Shown here: positions 42,755 through 51,222 of the stretch, one piece after another
Layout: each line of letters starts with the position of its first letter
Position numbering within the stretch: position 1 is the stretch's first letter
From: Phycisphaerales bacterium
GTDB taxonomy: Bacteria; Planctomycetota; Phycisphaerae; UBA1845
Direction: 5' to 3'
Length of the DNA stretch: 64,000 nucleotides
Assembly (NCBI GenBank): GCA_020639095.1
Contig: JACKHH010000003.1
Location: forward strand, 1-64,000
Made by a program: the position numbers and the translations under genes
Notes under the pieces: generated by a model
Databases searched by the model: none
The model's input: the letters and a program-made list of their open reading frames with translations, nothing else
Told to the model about the DNA's origin: nothing

Positions 42755-43678
42755 CTACGTAAGCTTCAGTCGGTAGCGCCAGAAGACGCGATCGACGCAG
42801 CAGTCGGCGTGGTAGGCGTAAAACGCGATGGGGCCGACCCAGGGGATGAGCGCGGTGCGGTGGCCCGCGTCGCGCAGATCGTTCAGGCACCGACGGAGCA
42901 GCACCCGGCCTATGCCCAGTCCGCGCGTTTCCGGCAGCGTGCCCATCGGCCCGAAGAAACCCCACTCGCGATTCTGCGATGAGTGTCCGCTGAACGCGAT
43001 GATGCGTTCGCCGCGCAGCGCAAGATGCAATGCCGGGGGATCGTTGTTCATCGCGAGTTCCGCTTCCAACCGCCAACCCGGCCCGAACTCGGTCGCGAAG
43101 AAGGCGTCGAGCAACGCGTCATCGTCACGCGTCGCGCGGCGAACGGTGACACCTGCATCCCTCAGCCGGTCTTCATCCGAGGCGGTTTCAAAGGGTTCGC
43201 TGAGATCGCCTATGAGGTTGGCGCAGTCGCCGAAGCGCTCGAAGCCGCCGCGTTGAAGAAATCCCAATGCGGGCGTATAGCGCGGGTCGAGCCCGGGCGT
43301 GAAGTAGTTGCTCGGGATAGCCAACGCTTCCAGGCTTTCGAGCTTGGACTTCCGCGCGACTGCCTTGACGTGATCGAGCAGGGCGGTGGCGATGCCCTGG
43401 CGATGGTGATTGCGCTCGACCGCGAAAATCCCAACCCAGCCGCGATGCTCCGCACGCCTCGTCACTGCCTGCATGAACCCGACGAGTCGCCCATCGACAA
43501 CCGCGCCGTACACGTCGAACGCATCGATACCGGGCTGGGGATTGTGGAACAGTTTCTCGGCGAGCAGGTCGGCGCTGAACGTGTCGTAGACCAGCGCGTC
43601 ACAAGCGAGCGCGTACACTTCGGACAGACGCGACTTGTCGACGGAAACAACCTCGGGATTCAACCGTTCCGCGGTCAT
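42755..43678 (-). CDS. Double GNAT-domain N-acetyltransferase
   Basis: A 307-residue cytosolic protein with two tandem GNAT folds. The first (about 5-155) carries GIFAVERNHHRQGIATALLDHVKA, the acetyl-CoA-binding RxxGIA loop; the second (about 165-307) has GTLPETRGLGIGRVLLRRCLND. The acceptor is unknown. GGAG lies about ten bases before the ATG, overlapping the stop region of the amidase gene, seven bases away. Because it is in one operon with an amidase, a role in modifying recovered peptides or amino sugars is possible but not shown. Confidence 0.9.
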   Translation of the reverse strand: MTAERLNPEVVSVDKSRLSEVYALACDALVYDTFSADLLAEKLFHNPQPGIDAFDVYGAVVDGRLVGFMQAVTRRAEHRGWVGIFAVERNHHRQGIATALLDHVKAVARKSKLESLEALAIPSNYFTPGLDPRYTPALGFLQRGGFERFGDCANLIGDLSEPFETASDEDRLRDAGVTVRRATRDDDALLDAFFATEFGPGWRLEAELAMNNDPPALHLALRGERIIAFSGHSSQNREWGFFGPMGTLPETRGLGIGRVLLRRCLNDLRDAGHRTALIPWVGPIAFYAYHADCCVDRVFWRYRLKLT

Positions 43679-43685
43679 GGCTGCA

Positions 43686-44885
43686 TCACTCCACGTCGAT
43701 GACAAACACCGGATTGAGCACCGAATTCTTGAACATGTTCGCGAAGTGAACGTGCACGTCATGTTCACCGGGCGTCAACTCCGCCGGCAGTTCAACTTCG
43801 AGGCGGTAACCTTCATTCGTAAAGGTACACGGTACGCGTTCGCCGTCGAGCCGAGCGGCGATTGTGTCGCTGAAAACCATCTGCCGTTCGTGTCCCCAGG
43901 CCTTCCGCGAACGCAGCCCGTCATCAAGCTCAAACACGAGCTGCCGCACGCCGCTGCGCAGCACGCCATCGGCAGGTTCCAGCAGTGTCGCATGCGGCAA
44001 TCCGCCGTATGCGTACCACGCCAATCCGAGGAACATGCCATAGGCTTCGTCCAGGTTGTGCGCCGGATCGCGCAGACGCTGTTCCTCGTCGGGGTTGGTG
44101 TAAAAGGACGTCTCGCACAGAGCGGCTGGGACGCGCGCGTGACGCAGCACGGCAAAGCCCGACTCGTACATGAGTTGATCGCTTTTGATCGGAACCGACG
44201 TGATCTGGTCAAAGTCGAGCACGTCCATCAGTCCGTGGCAAAGATGTCGCGCGAGATCGAGATTGGCGGGCTGCTCATCGACCACACCATGATGCCACAC
44301 CGTGGTGTAGTTCACCTGCGGTTTGCCGCCGATCGCATTGTGATGGCAGGAGATGAACAAGTCCGCCGGCCAATCGTTGGCAACCTGCGCGCGCTCTTCC
44401 AGCGACAGGTCCACGTCACCGTCGCGGGTCAGGCGCACTTCCGCGCCGACGTGTTCAAGCAGGTCGCGCAGGTAGCGCGCGACGCGCATGTTCATCTCGG
44501 CTTCGCGTACGCCGCTGGGCCCGCGTTTGTATCGCCGCTTGTGCGCGTCACCACCGTGTCCCGGGTCGAGGCATATCCGCACACCGTTAAGGTATTTCGC
44601 GTACTCCGGAACGGGGTATTCCGCAGTGTCGATGCGCACGCGCGCGTAATCCTCGGGCGCCTCGATCAAAGTATCGACCGACACCATGGGATCATCGCTC
44701 GGCGCGAGTTCTTCAATGTCCGAACGCTCAGTTGTTACGGGTAAAGGGCGCGCCGTCTGTCCGACGCCGGGGTCGGTGGATTGCCGCGGCGACGAACCAT
44801 GACACCCAGGCAGGACAAGTGCCAGAAACCCTGCAATACAAGGGCAGAATACGCGGGCGGGGTAGCGCAGCGCTAAACGTGACAT
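43686..44885 (-). CDS. N-acetylmuramoyl-L-alanine amidase lipoprotein (AmiC type, Amidase_3)
   Basis: A 399-residue zinc amidase that removes the stem peptide from muramic acid. Lipobox LVLPGC (Cys28) makes it a lipoprotein. Amidase_3 domain about 102-300: zinc ligands His110 (DPGHGG), Glu128 (REAEMN) and His181 (SCHHN), catalytic Glu258 (ALCETSFYTN). A C-terminal beta-sandwich of about 95 residues (about 300-399, RQLVFELDDGL... LPAELTPGEHDVHVHFAN) probably positions it on the glycan. GGGAG precedes the ATG by six bases. Divergent from murQ. Confidence 0.94.
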   Translation of the reverse strand: MSRLALRYPARVFCPCIAGFLALVLPGCHGSSPRQSTDPGVGQTARPLPVTTERSDIEELAPSDDPMVSVDTLIEAPEDYARVRIDTAEYPVPEYAKYLNGVRICLDPGHGGDAHKRRYKRGPSGVREAEMNMRVARYLRDLLEHVGAEVRLTRDGDVDLSLEERAQVANDWPADLFISCHHNAIGGKPQVNYTTVWHHGVVDEQPANLDLARHLCHGLMDVLDFDQITSVPIKSDQLMYESGFAVLRHARVPAALCETSFYTNPDEEQRLRDPAHNLDEAYGMFLGLAWYAYGGLPHATLLEPADGVLRSGVRQLVFELDDGLRSRKAWGHERQMVFSDTIAARLDGERVPCTFTNEGYRLEVELPAELTPGEHDVHVHFANMFKNSVLNPVFVIDVE

Positions 44886-44959
44886 AGTTGACTCCCTTGT
44901 GTGAATCGTGCGGATTCACCTATACCCTGTCGCGTGGTTTCATTCCAGTGCCGCCAACC

Positions 44960-44965
44960 TATAAT
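44960..44965 (+). promoter_or_regulatory. -10 element of the murQ operon
   Basis: TATAAT inside CTATAATGACG, identical over 11 bases to the element upstream of the GlmU-like gene. It lies about 147 bases upstream of murQ in a 226-base divergent region shared with the amidase gene. Confidence 0.45.
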
Positions 44966-45111
44966 GACGGCCCCTTGGTGTGCGGTTGGGGGGCATGCCG
45001 ATGTGCGGTCCGGCCTGCGACCCGACTGCGGTGTCGCTATTTTGATGTGCTCCCCGTTGGGTCGTCCCCAGCAGTGTTACCGTTTGTATTTCTGTTCTTG
45101 GAGCTTAAGCC

Positions 45112-46020
45112 GTGCAGGATCGTGGTCATCTTCTAACCGAGTTGCGCAACCCGCGGTCGACACACGTGGACACCATGTCCACCGAGGAAGCGTTCGACCT
45201 GATCAATGCGGAGGACGCAGCCATGGTGGCTGCGGTCGCCAAAGTCCGCGCGGAAGTGTGTCAGGTCATCGACATGGTGTACGACGCTTTCAGTCGAGGC
45301 GGCCGGTTGATCTATGTCGGTGCGGGCACCAGCGGCCGTCTTGGCGTGCTCGATGCGTCGGAGTGTCCCCCGACTTTTCTCACCGACCCGCGCATGGTAC
45401 AGGGCATCATTGCCGGTGGATGGGACGCGCTGCGGATGGCCATCGAAGGCGCGGAGGACTACGCGGAACACGGAGCCGCTGCCATCGACGAGAAAGAGGT
45501 CGATGATCGCGACGTGGTCTTCGGCATCACCACCGGCGGCACCACGCCGTACGTACACGGCGCGATCGAACGCGCCAAGGAACGCGGGGCGAAGACAGTC
45601 TTCTTTGCCTGCGTACCCGCGGACGACGTGCCCGATGGGGCTGATGTGTCGATCCGCGTGCTCGTCGGTCCCGAGATTGTTACGGGCAGCACGCGACTGA
45701 AGGCGGGCACCGCCACCAAGCTCGTACTCAACACCATCACCACCGTGGCCATGATCAAGCTCGGCAAGGTGTATCAGAACCTGATGGTCGACGTGAACAC
45801 GCGTGCGAACAAGAAGCTCGTGGACCGCGGAACGCGGATGATCCAATCCGTCATCGACATCGATCGCCAAACCGCGCGCGAATTGCTCGATGCCTCGGGC
45901 GGACACGTGAAGACGGCGTTGGTCATGCACGCGCGGAATGTCGACCGGGCCTTGGCTGAGCGTTTGTTGTCGGAGCATCTCGGACGCCTCGCCCCAATTC
46001 TCGACGCGGAGAAAGCATGA
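45112..46020 (+). CDS. murQ: N-acetylmuramic acid 6-phosphate etherase
   Basis: Removes D-lactate from MurNAc-6-phosphate to give GlcNAc-6-phosphate, the key step of muramic acid recycling in the cytosol. A 302-residue sugar-isomerase-fold protein with VGAGTSGRLGVLDASECPPTF holding catalytic Glu84, and IEGAEDYAEHG with Glu115, corresponding to Glu83 and Glu114 of E. coli MurQ. GSTRLKAGTATKL is also typical. GTG with GGAG eight bases upstream. The stop overlaps the transporter ATG. The enzyme needs a phosphorylated substrate, and no MurNAc kinase or PTS is seen nearby. Confidence 0.96.
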   Translation: MQDRGHLLTELRNPRSTHVDTMSTEEAFDLINAEDAAMVAAVAKVRAEVCQVIDMVYDAFSRGGRLIYVGAGTSGRLGVLDASECPPTFLTDPRMVQGIIAGGWDALRMAIEGAEDYAEHGAAAIDEKEVDDRDVVFGITTGGTTPYVHGAIERAKERGAKTVFFACVPADDVPDGADVSIRVLVGPEIVTGSTRLKAGTATKLVLNTITTVAMIKLGKVYQNLMVDVNTRANKKLVDRGTRMIQSVIDIDRQTARELLDASGGHVKTALVMHARNVDRALAERLLSEHLGRLAPILDAEKA

Positions 46021-47900
46021 CACCGGCTTGCCTGGCGACGTTGAGTGGGCAGTTCACCTGGATCGACTGGTTGGTCGTCGTCGGGTACCTGGCGCTGACC
46101 ACCGTTCTCGGTGCGAAGCTCGCTGGCCGCCAGTCGAACATTCGCGACTTCTTCCTCGGCGGGCGCAAGCTTCCCTGGTACGCGGTAAGCGGTTCGATCA
46201 TCGCGACGGAGATCAGCGCGCTCACGTTCGTGAGCGTTCCCTCGATCGTCTTCAAGCTCGACGCGCAAGCGAACTTTACCTATCTCCAGCTAGGCGTCAT
46301 TGGGACGTTTCTTGCGCGGATCATCGTCGGGTACGTGCTTGTGCCCGCGTACTACAAACGCGAGATTTACAGCCCGTATGACTACATGGGCAATGCGCTC
46401 GGCGGCAACGTGCGCACGATGACCAGCGTGCTGTTTTCGCTGGGCGGGATTCTCGGCCAAGGCGCCCGCGTGTACTTGACGGCTGAGGTGCTCATGGTGG
46501 TTTTGCACGATCAGCTTATGGGGCTTGAGAGTTCGACACACATCCCCGCGCTCGCGTGGGCGATTTTCTTCATTGGCGCGGTGTCGGTTGGTTGGACGCT
46601 GATTGGTGGTATCACCACGGTGATCTGGACCGACGTGTTGCTGTTCCTGGTGTTTCTTGTGGGCGCGCTGGTGGCGTTGTTTGTCGTCGCGGCAAATCTG
46701 CATGGCGGGTTCGCCGAGATGTTCCGCGTGGGTTGGGAGGCGCAGGAATCCGGGCACTGGGGCAAGTTCACCTTCTTCGATTTCAGCCTCGATCCCGCGC
46801 GACAGTATACGATCTGGACGGCTGCCATTCTTTCGACATGGGGCAGTTTGGGGGCGTACGGTACCGACCAGTTGCTCGCGCAGCGTATGTTCTGCTGCAA
46901 GGATGAACGCGATGCGCGTTGGGCGATCATCAGCAGCACTGCGAGCCAGTTCGTCACCATCACGGTGATGCTCGTCGGCGTGGGGCTCTTTGCTTACTAC
47001 CGCCAGCAGCCGGATGTTCCCGGAGTGAATTGCCATCCGGATTACCCCGCGCTGTGCGGTGAAGCGCGGGCCATGTTCGACACCAAAGCCGATCGGATTT
47101 TCCCGATCTTCATCTTGCAGAAGATTCCCACGGGCCTGCGCGGGCTGATCATCGCGGGCATCTTCGCTGCCGCCATCTCCAGTTTGATGGGTATTCTCAC
47201 CGCGCTGAGCCAAGTGGTGATGTCCGCGTTCTACAACCCGCTGCGCGAGCGACAACTGCGCAAACGCGGAATTGTTGTTTCACTCACCGGTGATCTTGAA
47301 TGTCTCGGCGAGCACGCATCATCGGCTGAGGATCGGCGGTCGGTTTTTGTCGGTCGGTTGATGGTGATCTTTTGGGGTGTGGTGCTTTGTTTGATGGCGT
47401 ACTTCGCGAAGTTCGTCGCGGAGCACTACAAGTCGATTCTCGATCTTGGTTTGGCGATGGTAGGGTACACCGCAGGCGCGCTGCTCGCGGGTTTCGCGCT
47501 GGCATTTTTCCCATTGCGGATCGATGGACGCGGGTTCATGTGGTCCGGTCCGCTTTCCGCGTTTTGCGTTTTCGCGTTGGTATGGCACGAGGACTGGTCG
47601 CATTGGGTGTGTTGGCTTGCCGTGGGTTGCTTCCTGATTCTGTGGATAAACACCTACCTCCTGCAATCGGAGGAGGGCGCCCGTAACCTGCCGTCATTCA
47701 GCGTTCGCACGCTCTACTTTGTCTTGGGACTCGCGCTGATGCCGCTGCTGAGCTACTTCGCGTTTTGGAATGCGACCGAGGCAGACAAAACGGTCATGCA
47801 CACGTTGCCCTGGCCGTGGTACGCACCGGTGGGCAGCGTTATCGCATTCATCTGGGGCTACCTGCTCGCGGGTCGCAGGCCTGCGGGTGACACTGAGTAG
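46017..47900 (+). CDS. Sodium:solute symporter (SSS family), likely MurNAc or amino-sugar uptake
   Basis: A 627-residue inner-membrane transporter with about 13-14 helices. FFLGGRKLPWYAVSGSIIATEISALTFVSVPS is the standard SSS first-helix pattern, followed by GIFAAAISSLMGILTALSQVVMSAFYNP, the region before the sugar-binding core. The ATG overlaps the murQ stop (ATGA), so both are made together. Coupling to murQ makes MurNAc or a related sugar its likely substrate; sequence alone does not prove it. A C-terminal extension adds at least two helices. Confidence 0.9.
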   Translation: MTPACLATLSGQFTWIDWLVVVGYLALTTVLGAKLAGRQSNIRDFFLGGRKLPWYAVSGSIIATEISALTFVSVPSIVFKLDAQANFTYLQLGVIGTFLARIIVGYVLVPAYYKREIYSPYDYMGNALGGNVRTMTSVLFSLGGILGQGARVYLTAEVLMVVLHDQLMGLESSTHIPALAWAIFFIGAVSVGWTLIGGITTVIWTDVLLFLVFLVGALVALFVVAANLHGGFAEMFRVGWEAQESGHWGKFTFFDFSLDPARQYTIWTAAILSTWGSLGAYGTDQLLAQRMFCCKDERDARWAIISSTASQFVTITVMLVGVGLFAYYRQQPDVPGVNCHPDYPALCGEARAMFDTKADRIFPIFILQKIPTGLRGLIIAGIFAAAISSLMGILTALSQVVMSAFYNPLRERQLRKRGIVVSLTGDLECLGEHASSAEDRRSVFVGRLMVIFWGVVLCLMAYFAKFVAEHYKSILDLGLAMVGYTAGALLAGFALAFFPLRIDGRGFMWSGPLSAFCVFALVWHEDWSHWVCWLAVGCFLILWINTYLLQSEEGARNLPSFSVRTLYFVLGLALMPLLSYFAFWNATEADKTVMHTLPWPWYAPVGSVIAFIWGYLLAGRRPAGDTE

Positions 47901-47907
47901 CGCAACA

Positions 47908-47945
47908 AAACCCCTCTCCCCTCGGGGAGAGGCAGGGTGAGGGGG
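47908..47945. repeat. CCCCTCTCCCC...GGGGAGAGG repeat
   Basis: A GC-rich palindrome CCTCTCCCCTCGGGGAGAGG followed by CAGGGTGAGGGGGA, in the gap between the symporter gene and the GHL10 gene. Related to the copy inside the four-module lipoprotein gene at 40099-40128. Confidence 0.75.
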
Positions 47946-48053
47946 AGCGGCACGACCCGCACCCAATAGCGAACAATCGTATTCGCATTATTCCATCGTT
48001 CTTCCTCGCGCGGAGGTGGGGCGGTATCGAGAGGCACGCAAAGGAGTTTCCCA

Positions 48054-49274
48054 ATGTATTCCGCATCGAAGTTCGCAAGTCGTTGGATGTTCGCGTCGCT
48101 CGCGCTGGGCATGCCGGTTTTGGTCGGTTGCCAGTCATCGCAGAAGGTGCTCGATCCCATGCGCGCCGTGTGGGTGACGCGTTCGGACTACCGCACAGCC
48201 GATGACATCGACACGATCATGGACAACTGCGCGGCCGCCGGTTTCAACGCGGTGCTCTTCCAGGTTCGCGGCAACGGTACGGTGTTCTACCCGTCGAAGA
48301 TCGAGCCCTGGGCGGAACAACTCGACTTCACGGATCCCGGTTACGATCCGCTGGCGCATGCGCTGGCTGCGGCCCATCGTCGCAAGCTGCAACTGCACGC
48401 GTGGGTGAACGTGATGCCCGCGTGGAACGGGCCGAACCCGCCGAGCAATCCCAATCAGCTCTACAACACGCACCCGGATTGGTTCTGGTACGACGCGGAC
48501 GGCAATCGTCAGCCGCTCAATCACGTTGTCGGCGAGCACCGTCGCGGCTGGTATGCGAGTGTGAATCCCTGCCTGCCCGAGGTGCGCGACTACCTTGTGA
48601 GCGTCTTCAAGGAGATCGTGTCGGGCTACGACGTCGATGGTTTGCATCTCGACTACATTCGTTTCCCCAACGAGTCGGTGGTGCGCGGCGAGGTGATTCC
48701 CGATTATCCGCGCGACGCGCGGACGCTTGCGATGTTCCAGCAGGAGACCGGCGCGACGCCCGAATCCGATCCGGAGGCGTGGAACCAGTGGCGTACCGAT
48801 CAGGTGACGAAGCTGGTTTCCGCGATTCACGACATGGTGCGGGACACGCGTCGCGGCTGTGCGTTGACGACATCGCTCGGCAGCGTGCGCGAGAACGCGC
48901 TGAAGCACTACCAGGACGGCCAGGAGTGGATGCGTCGCGGGTACATCGATGCCGCGTTCCTGATGAACTACACGCCGAACGTGGAGACGTTCAGCGAACG
49001 GCTCGACCCGTGGCTGGACGTGGAAGCCGGTTGCGACGCGCACGTCGTGCCCGGCATGATGGTCCGCCGCAATGACTCGCCTGAGGAAGACCTCGCAAGG
49101 TCGGAAGCGCTCATCGCCAAGGCACGCGAACGCACCGGCGACTTCTGCGTCTTCGCGTATTCGTCCGTCTTTGGCCCGCGAAGCCGTACTGCGAGCGCCA
49201 AGGAGTCAACCGACGTGATCCGCACCGGCCTGACCAAGTACATCGCAGGCCTAAAAGCCGCTGACGGCAACTAG
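48054..49274 (+). CDS. GHL10-family glycoside hydrolase lipoprotein, DigH-like
   Basis: A 406-residue lipoprotein (lipobox PVLVGC, Cys about residue 26) with a TIM-barrel of the GHL10/DUF187 type. AVWVTRSDYRTADDID, HAWVNVMPAW, YDVDGLHLDYIRFP and LMNYTPN are typical of this family. E. coli DigH (YddW), a member, cuts denuded glycan strands of peptidoglycan at septa, as I recall. It follows murQ and the symporter on the same strand, after a 153-base gap holding a repeat. It probably trims glycan left by the amidase, producing sugars the symporter could import (inference). Confidence 0.9.
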   Translation: MYSASKFASRWMFASLALGMPVLVGCQSSQKVLDPMRAVWVTRSDYRTADDIDTIMDNCAAAGFNAVLFQVRGNGTVFYPSKIEPWAEQLDFTDPGYDPLAHALAAAHRRKLQLHAWVNVMPAWNGPNPPSNPNQLYNTHPDWFWYDADGNRQPLNHVVGEHRRGWYASVNPCLPEVRDYLVSVFKEIVSGYDVDGLHLDYIRFPNESVVRGEVIPDYPRDARTLAMFQQETGATPESDPEAWNQWRTDQVTKLVSAIHDMVRDTRRGCALTTSLGSVRENALKHYQDGQEWMRRGYIDAAFLMNYTPNVETFSERLDPWLDVEAGCDAHVVPGMMVRRNDSPEEDLARSEALIAKARERTGDFCVFAYSSVFGPRSRTASAKESTDVIRTGLTKYIAGLKAADGN

Positions 49275-49301
49275 GCGACGTTGCTGGACCTGCAAACTCT
49301 C

Positions 49302-49346
49302 CGCGGCTCGACGCTGTTGCAAAATGGCGTCGAGCCGCGTCTTTTC
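49302..49346 (+). terminator. Long hairpin after the GHL10 gene
   Basis: A perfect 13-base stem CGCGGCTCGACGC with GCGTCGAGCCGCG encloses a 12-base loop and is followed by TCTTTTCC. Its T-run is short, so it may be a weak terminator or a structural element. Its position shows that the next gene begins after it. Confidence 0.6.
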
Positions 49347-49376
49347 CAGCGACCGCGGCGTGGGTACAACATCGCC

Positions 49377-50597
49377 GTGGATCCGCTGCTCATCTTTGTA
49401 TTTCTTGCCGTTTACCTCGGCATGATGCTTGGGCGATTGCCTGGTGTTGCCATCGATCGCACCGGTGTTGCGCTCGTCGGCGCGGTCGTGCTCATTGCGG
49501 CTGGTCGCATGTCGCTCGCCGAGGCTTGGAACGCGGTCGACGTTCCCACCGTGGCGCTGCTCTTTGGATTGATGATCGTGTCGGTGCAGTTTCGCCTCGC
49601 GGGCGCGTACACTGCCGTGACGCAGCGCATCGCGCAGGCGGACGTTTCGCCGCAAGCCCTCCTTGGTTTGGTGATTGCGGTCAGCGCGATCATGTCGGCG
49701 CTGCTTGCGAACGACGTGGTGTGCCTGGTGATGGCGCCGCTGCTGGTGCAGGGGTGTCGCAAACGCGCGCTGAACCCCATGCCGATGCTGCTCGCGCTCG
49801 CGTGTTCGGCGAACATAGGATCAGCCGCGACGCTGATTGGTAATCCGCAAAACATGCTGATCGGTCAGTCCCTGCATCTTTCGTTCGCTGGGTACCTCGT
49901 GGATGGCGTGCCGGTCGCGCTCGTGGGTTGTATCGTGCTCTGGTTGATCATCGTCCGGCAGTATCGCGGCGCGTGGCAGGGTGTCGAGATGCGTGTTGAT
50001 GTTGAGTCACGCGAGCTACGCGGCTGGCAGACCGCGAAGGGGCTGATCGTACTGACGTTGCTGGTCATTGTCTTTGTGACTGGGATTGTGCCGCGTGATG
50101 TTGCGGCGTTAGCAGCGGCCGCGGTTCTCCTGATCAGCCGGCGCATGCAGTCGCGCGAGATGCTTGGTCGGGTCGACTGGCAGTTGTTGATGTTGTTCAT
50201 CGGATTGTTTGTGGTCAACCATGCTGTCGCACGCAGCGATGCGCTTACGACGAGCGCGCAGCGGCTTGCGGATGCGGGGATCGACGTGCATCAACCGCCG
50301 GTTCTCTTCTTCGTGACCGCGGTGCTGTCCAACTTGGTTTCGAATGTGCCCGCGGTGATGTTGTTGCTGCCCGTGTCGCAACACGCGATGGCTGGTCCGG
50401 TCCTCGCACTGGCCAGCACGCTCGCGGGCAATCTCATTATCGTCGGAAGCATCGCGAACATCATCGTAGTCGATCAAGCCGCAAGGCAGGGCGTCCGCAT
50501 CGGCTGGTGGAACCACGCTCGCACCGGCATCCCGGTAACGCTCGCCACGCTAATCATAGCAGCCGGGTGGCTGTGGGTGCGTGCGCACATGATGTGA
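49377..50597 (+). CDS. Ion transporter of the ArsB/NhaD / anion permease superfamily
   Basis: A 406-residue inner-membrane protein with 11-12 helices. LLANDVVCLVMAPLLV and GSAATLIGNPQNMLIG are the helix-loop signatures of the ArsB/NhaD/SLC13-like ion transporter superfamily, and VLSNLVSNVPAVMLLLPV repeats the pattern in the second half. Arsenite, sodium/proton or an organic acid are all possible; no arsenic-resistance partners are nearby. GTG is chosen as start because the frame upstream covers the 13-base-stem hairpin. Confidence 0.87.
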   Translation: MDPLLIFVFLAVYLGMMLGRLPGVAIDRTGVALVGAVVLIAAGRMSLAEAWNAVDVPTVALLFGLMIVSVQFRLAGAYTAVTQRIAQADVSPQALLGLVIAVSAIMSALLANDVVCLVMAPLLVQGCRKRALNPMPMLLALACSANIGSAATLIGNPQNMLIGQSLHLSFAGYLVDGVPVALVGCIVLWLIIVRQYRGAWQGVEMRVDVESRELRGWQTAKGLIVLTLLVIVFVTGIVPRDVAALAAAAVLLISRRMQSREMLGRVDWQLLMLFIGLFVVNHAVARSDALTTSAQRLADAGIDVHQPPVLFFVTAVLSNLVSNVPAVMLLLPVSQHAMAGPVLALASTLAGNLIIVGSIANIIVVDQAARQGVRIGWWNHARTGIPVTLATLIIAAGWLWVRAHMM

Positions 50598-50659
50598 TGC
50601 GCCGCTATGTGGCTCGGGTGCGAACCACGATCACCGTTGGCCAAGAGTGTCAGCTTGTG

Positions 50660-51118
50660 TTACGCACCATCCGGAATTTCCGGCTCGACGAGGTGGGCAA
50701 GCTGTGCGAGCGACTCTTGCCAGCCGAGGTAGCACATCTCGGTTGGGATCACGGCTGGTATGCCCGCTTGCACGACTTCCAACTCGGTGCCGCAGCTTAC
50801 TTTTCGGAAGGTTACGGTGACGTTCATCTCGCCCGGCAGATTGGCGTCGTCGAATTCATCCACGTAGCGGATTCGCTCGTGCGGCGTCAACTCGACGAAC
50901 TTGCACGCGAACGCGTGACTGTTGCCGGTTCCGAAATTCGTGAACGACATGCGGTAACCGCCGCCGACCTTCACGTCAATCTCGTGAATCCTGCCGAGGA
51001 AGCCGTAGGGTGGGATCCAACGCACCAGCGCATCGGGATCGATAAAGGCTTTGTAGACACGCTCTGCCGGTGCACGCAGCACGCGGTGCAGCTTTACCGT
51101 ATTCGTCGACTCCGACAT
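50660..51118 (-). CDS. SRPBCC-superfamily protein (AHSA1/START type)
   Basis: A 152-residue soluble protein of the SRPBCC fold, which binds hydrophobic ligands. LHRVLRAPAERVYKAFIDPDALVRWIPP opens the domain and PGEMNVTVTFRKVSCGTELEVVQAGIPAVIPTEMCYLGWQESLAQLAHLV closes it, as in AHSA1 (YtxJ-type) proteins. The physiological ligand is not known. AGGAG lies eight bases upstream of the ATG. It is convergent with the ion transporter. Confidence 0.9.
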   Translation of the reverse strand: MSESTNTVKLHRVLRAPAERVYKAFIDPDALVRWIPPYGFLGRIHEIDVKVGGGYRMSFTNFGTGNSHAFACKFVELTPHERIRYVDEFDDANLPGEMNVTVTFRKVSCGTELEVVQAGIPAVIPTEMCYLGWQESLAQLAHLVEPEIPDGA

Positions 51119-51150
51119 TTCCGAATCTCCTAGCGCAATTATCGAGCGCT

Positions 51151-51171
51151 GTAGGGTGGGCACTGCCCACC
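51151..51171. repeat. TAGGGTGGGCACTGCCCACC palindrome
   Basis: GGTGGGC-ACT-GCCCACC preceded by TGTAG. Identical core to the copy at 26201-26221. It lies in the gap between the SRPBCC gene and the aminoacylase-like gene. Confidence 0.8.
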
Positions 51172-51222
51172 ACCGATCACCGACATAGTCAATCGTTATA
51201 TGGGGATCGCCCACCGTGCCTT

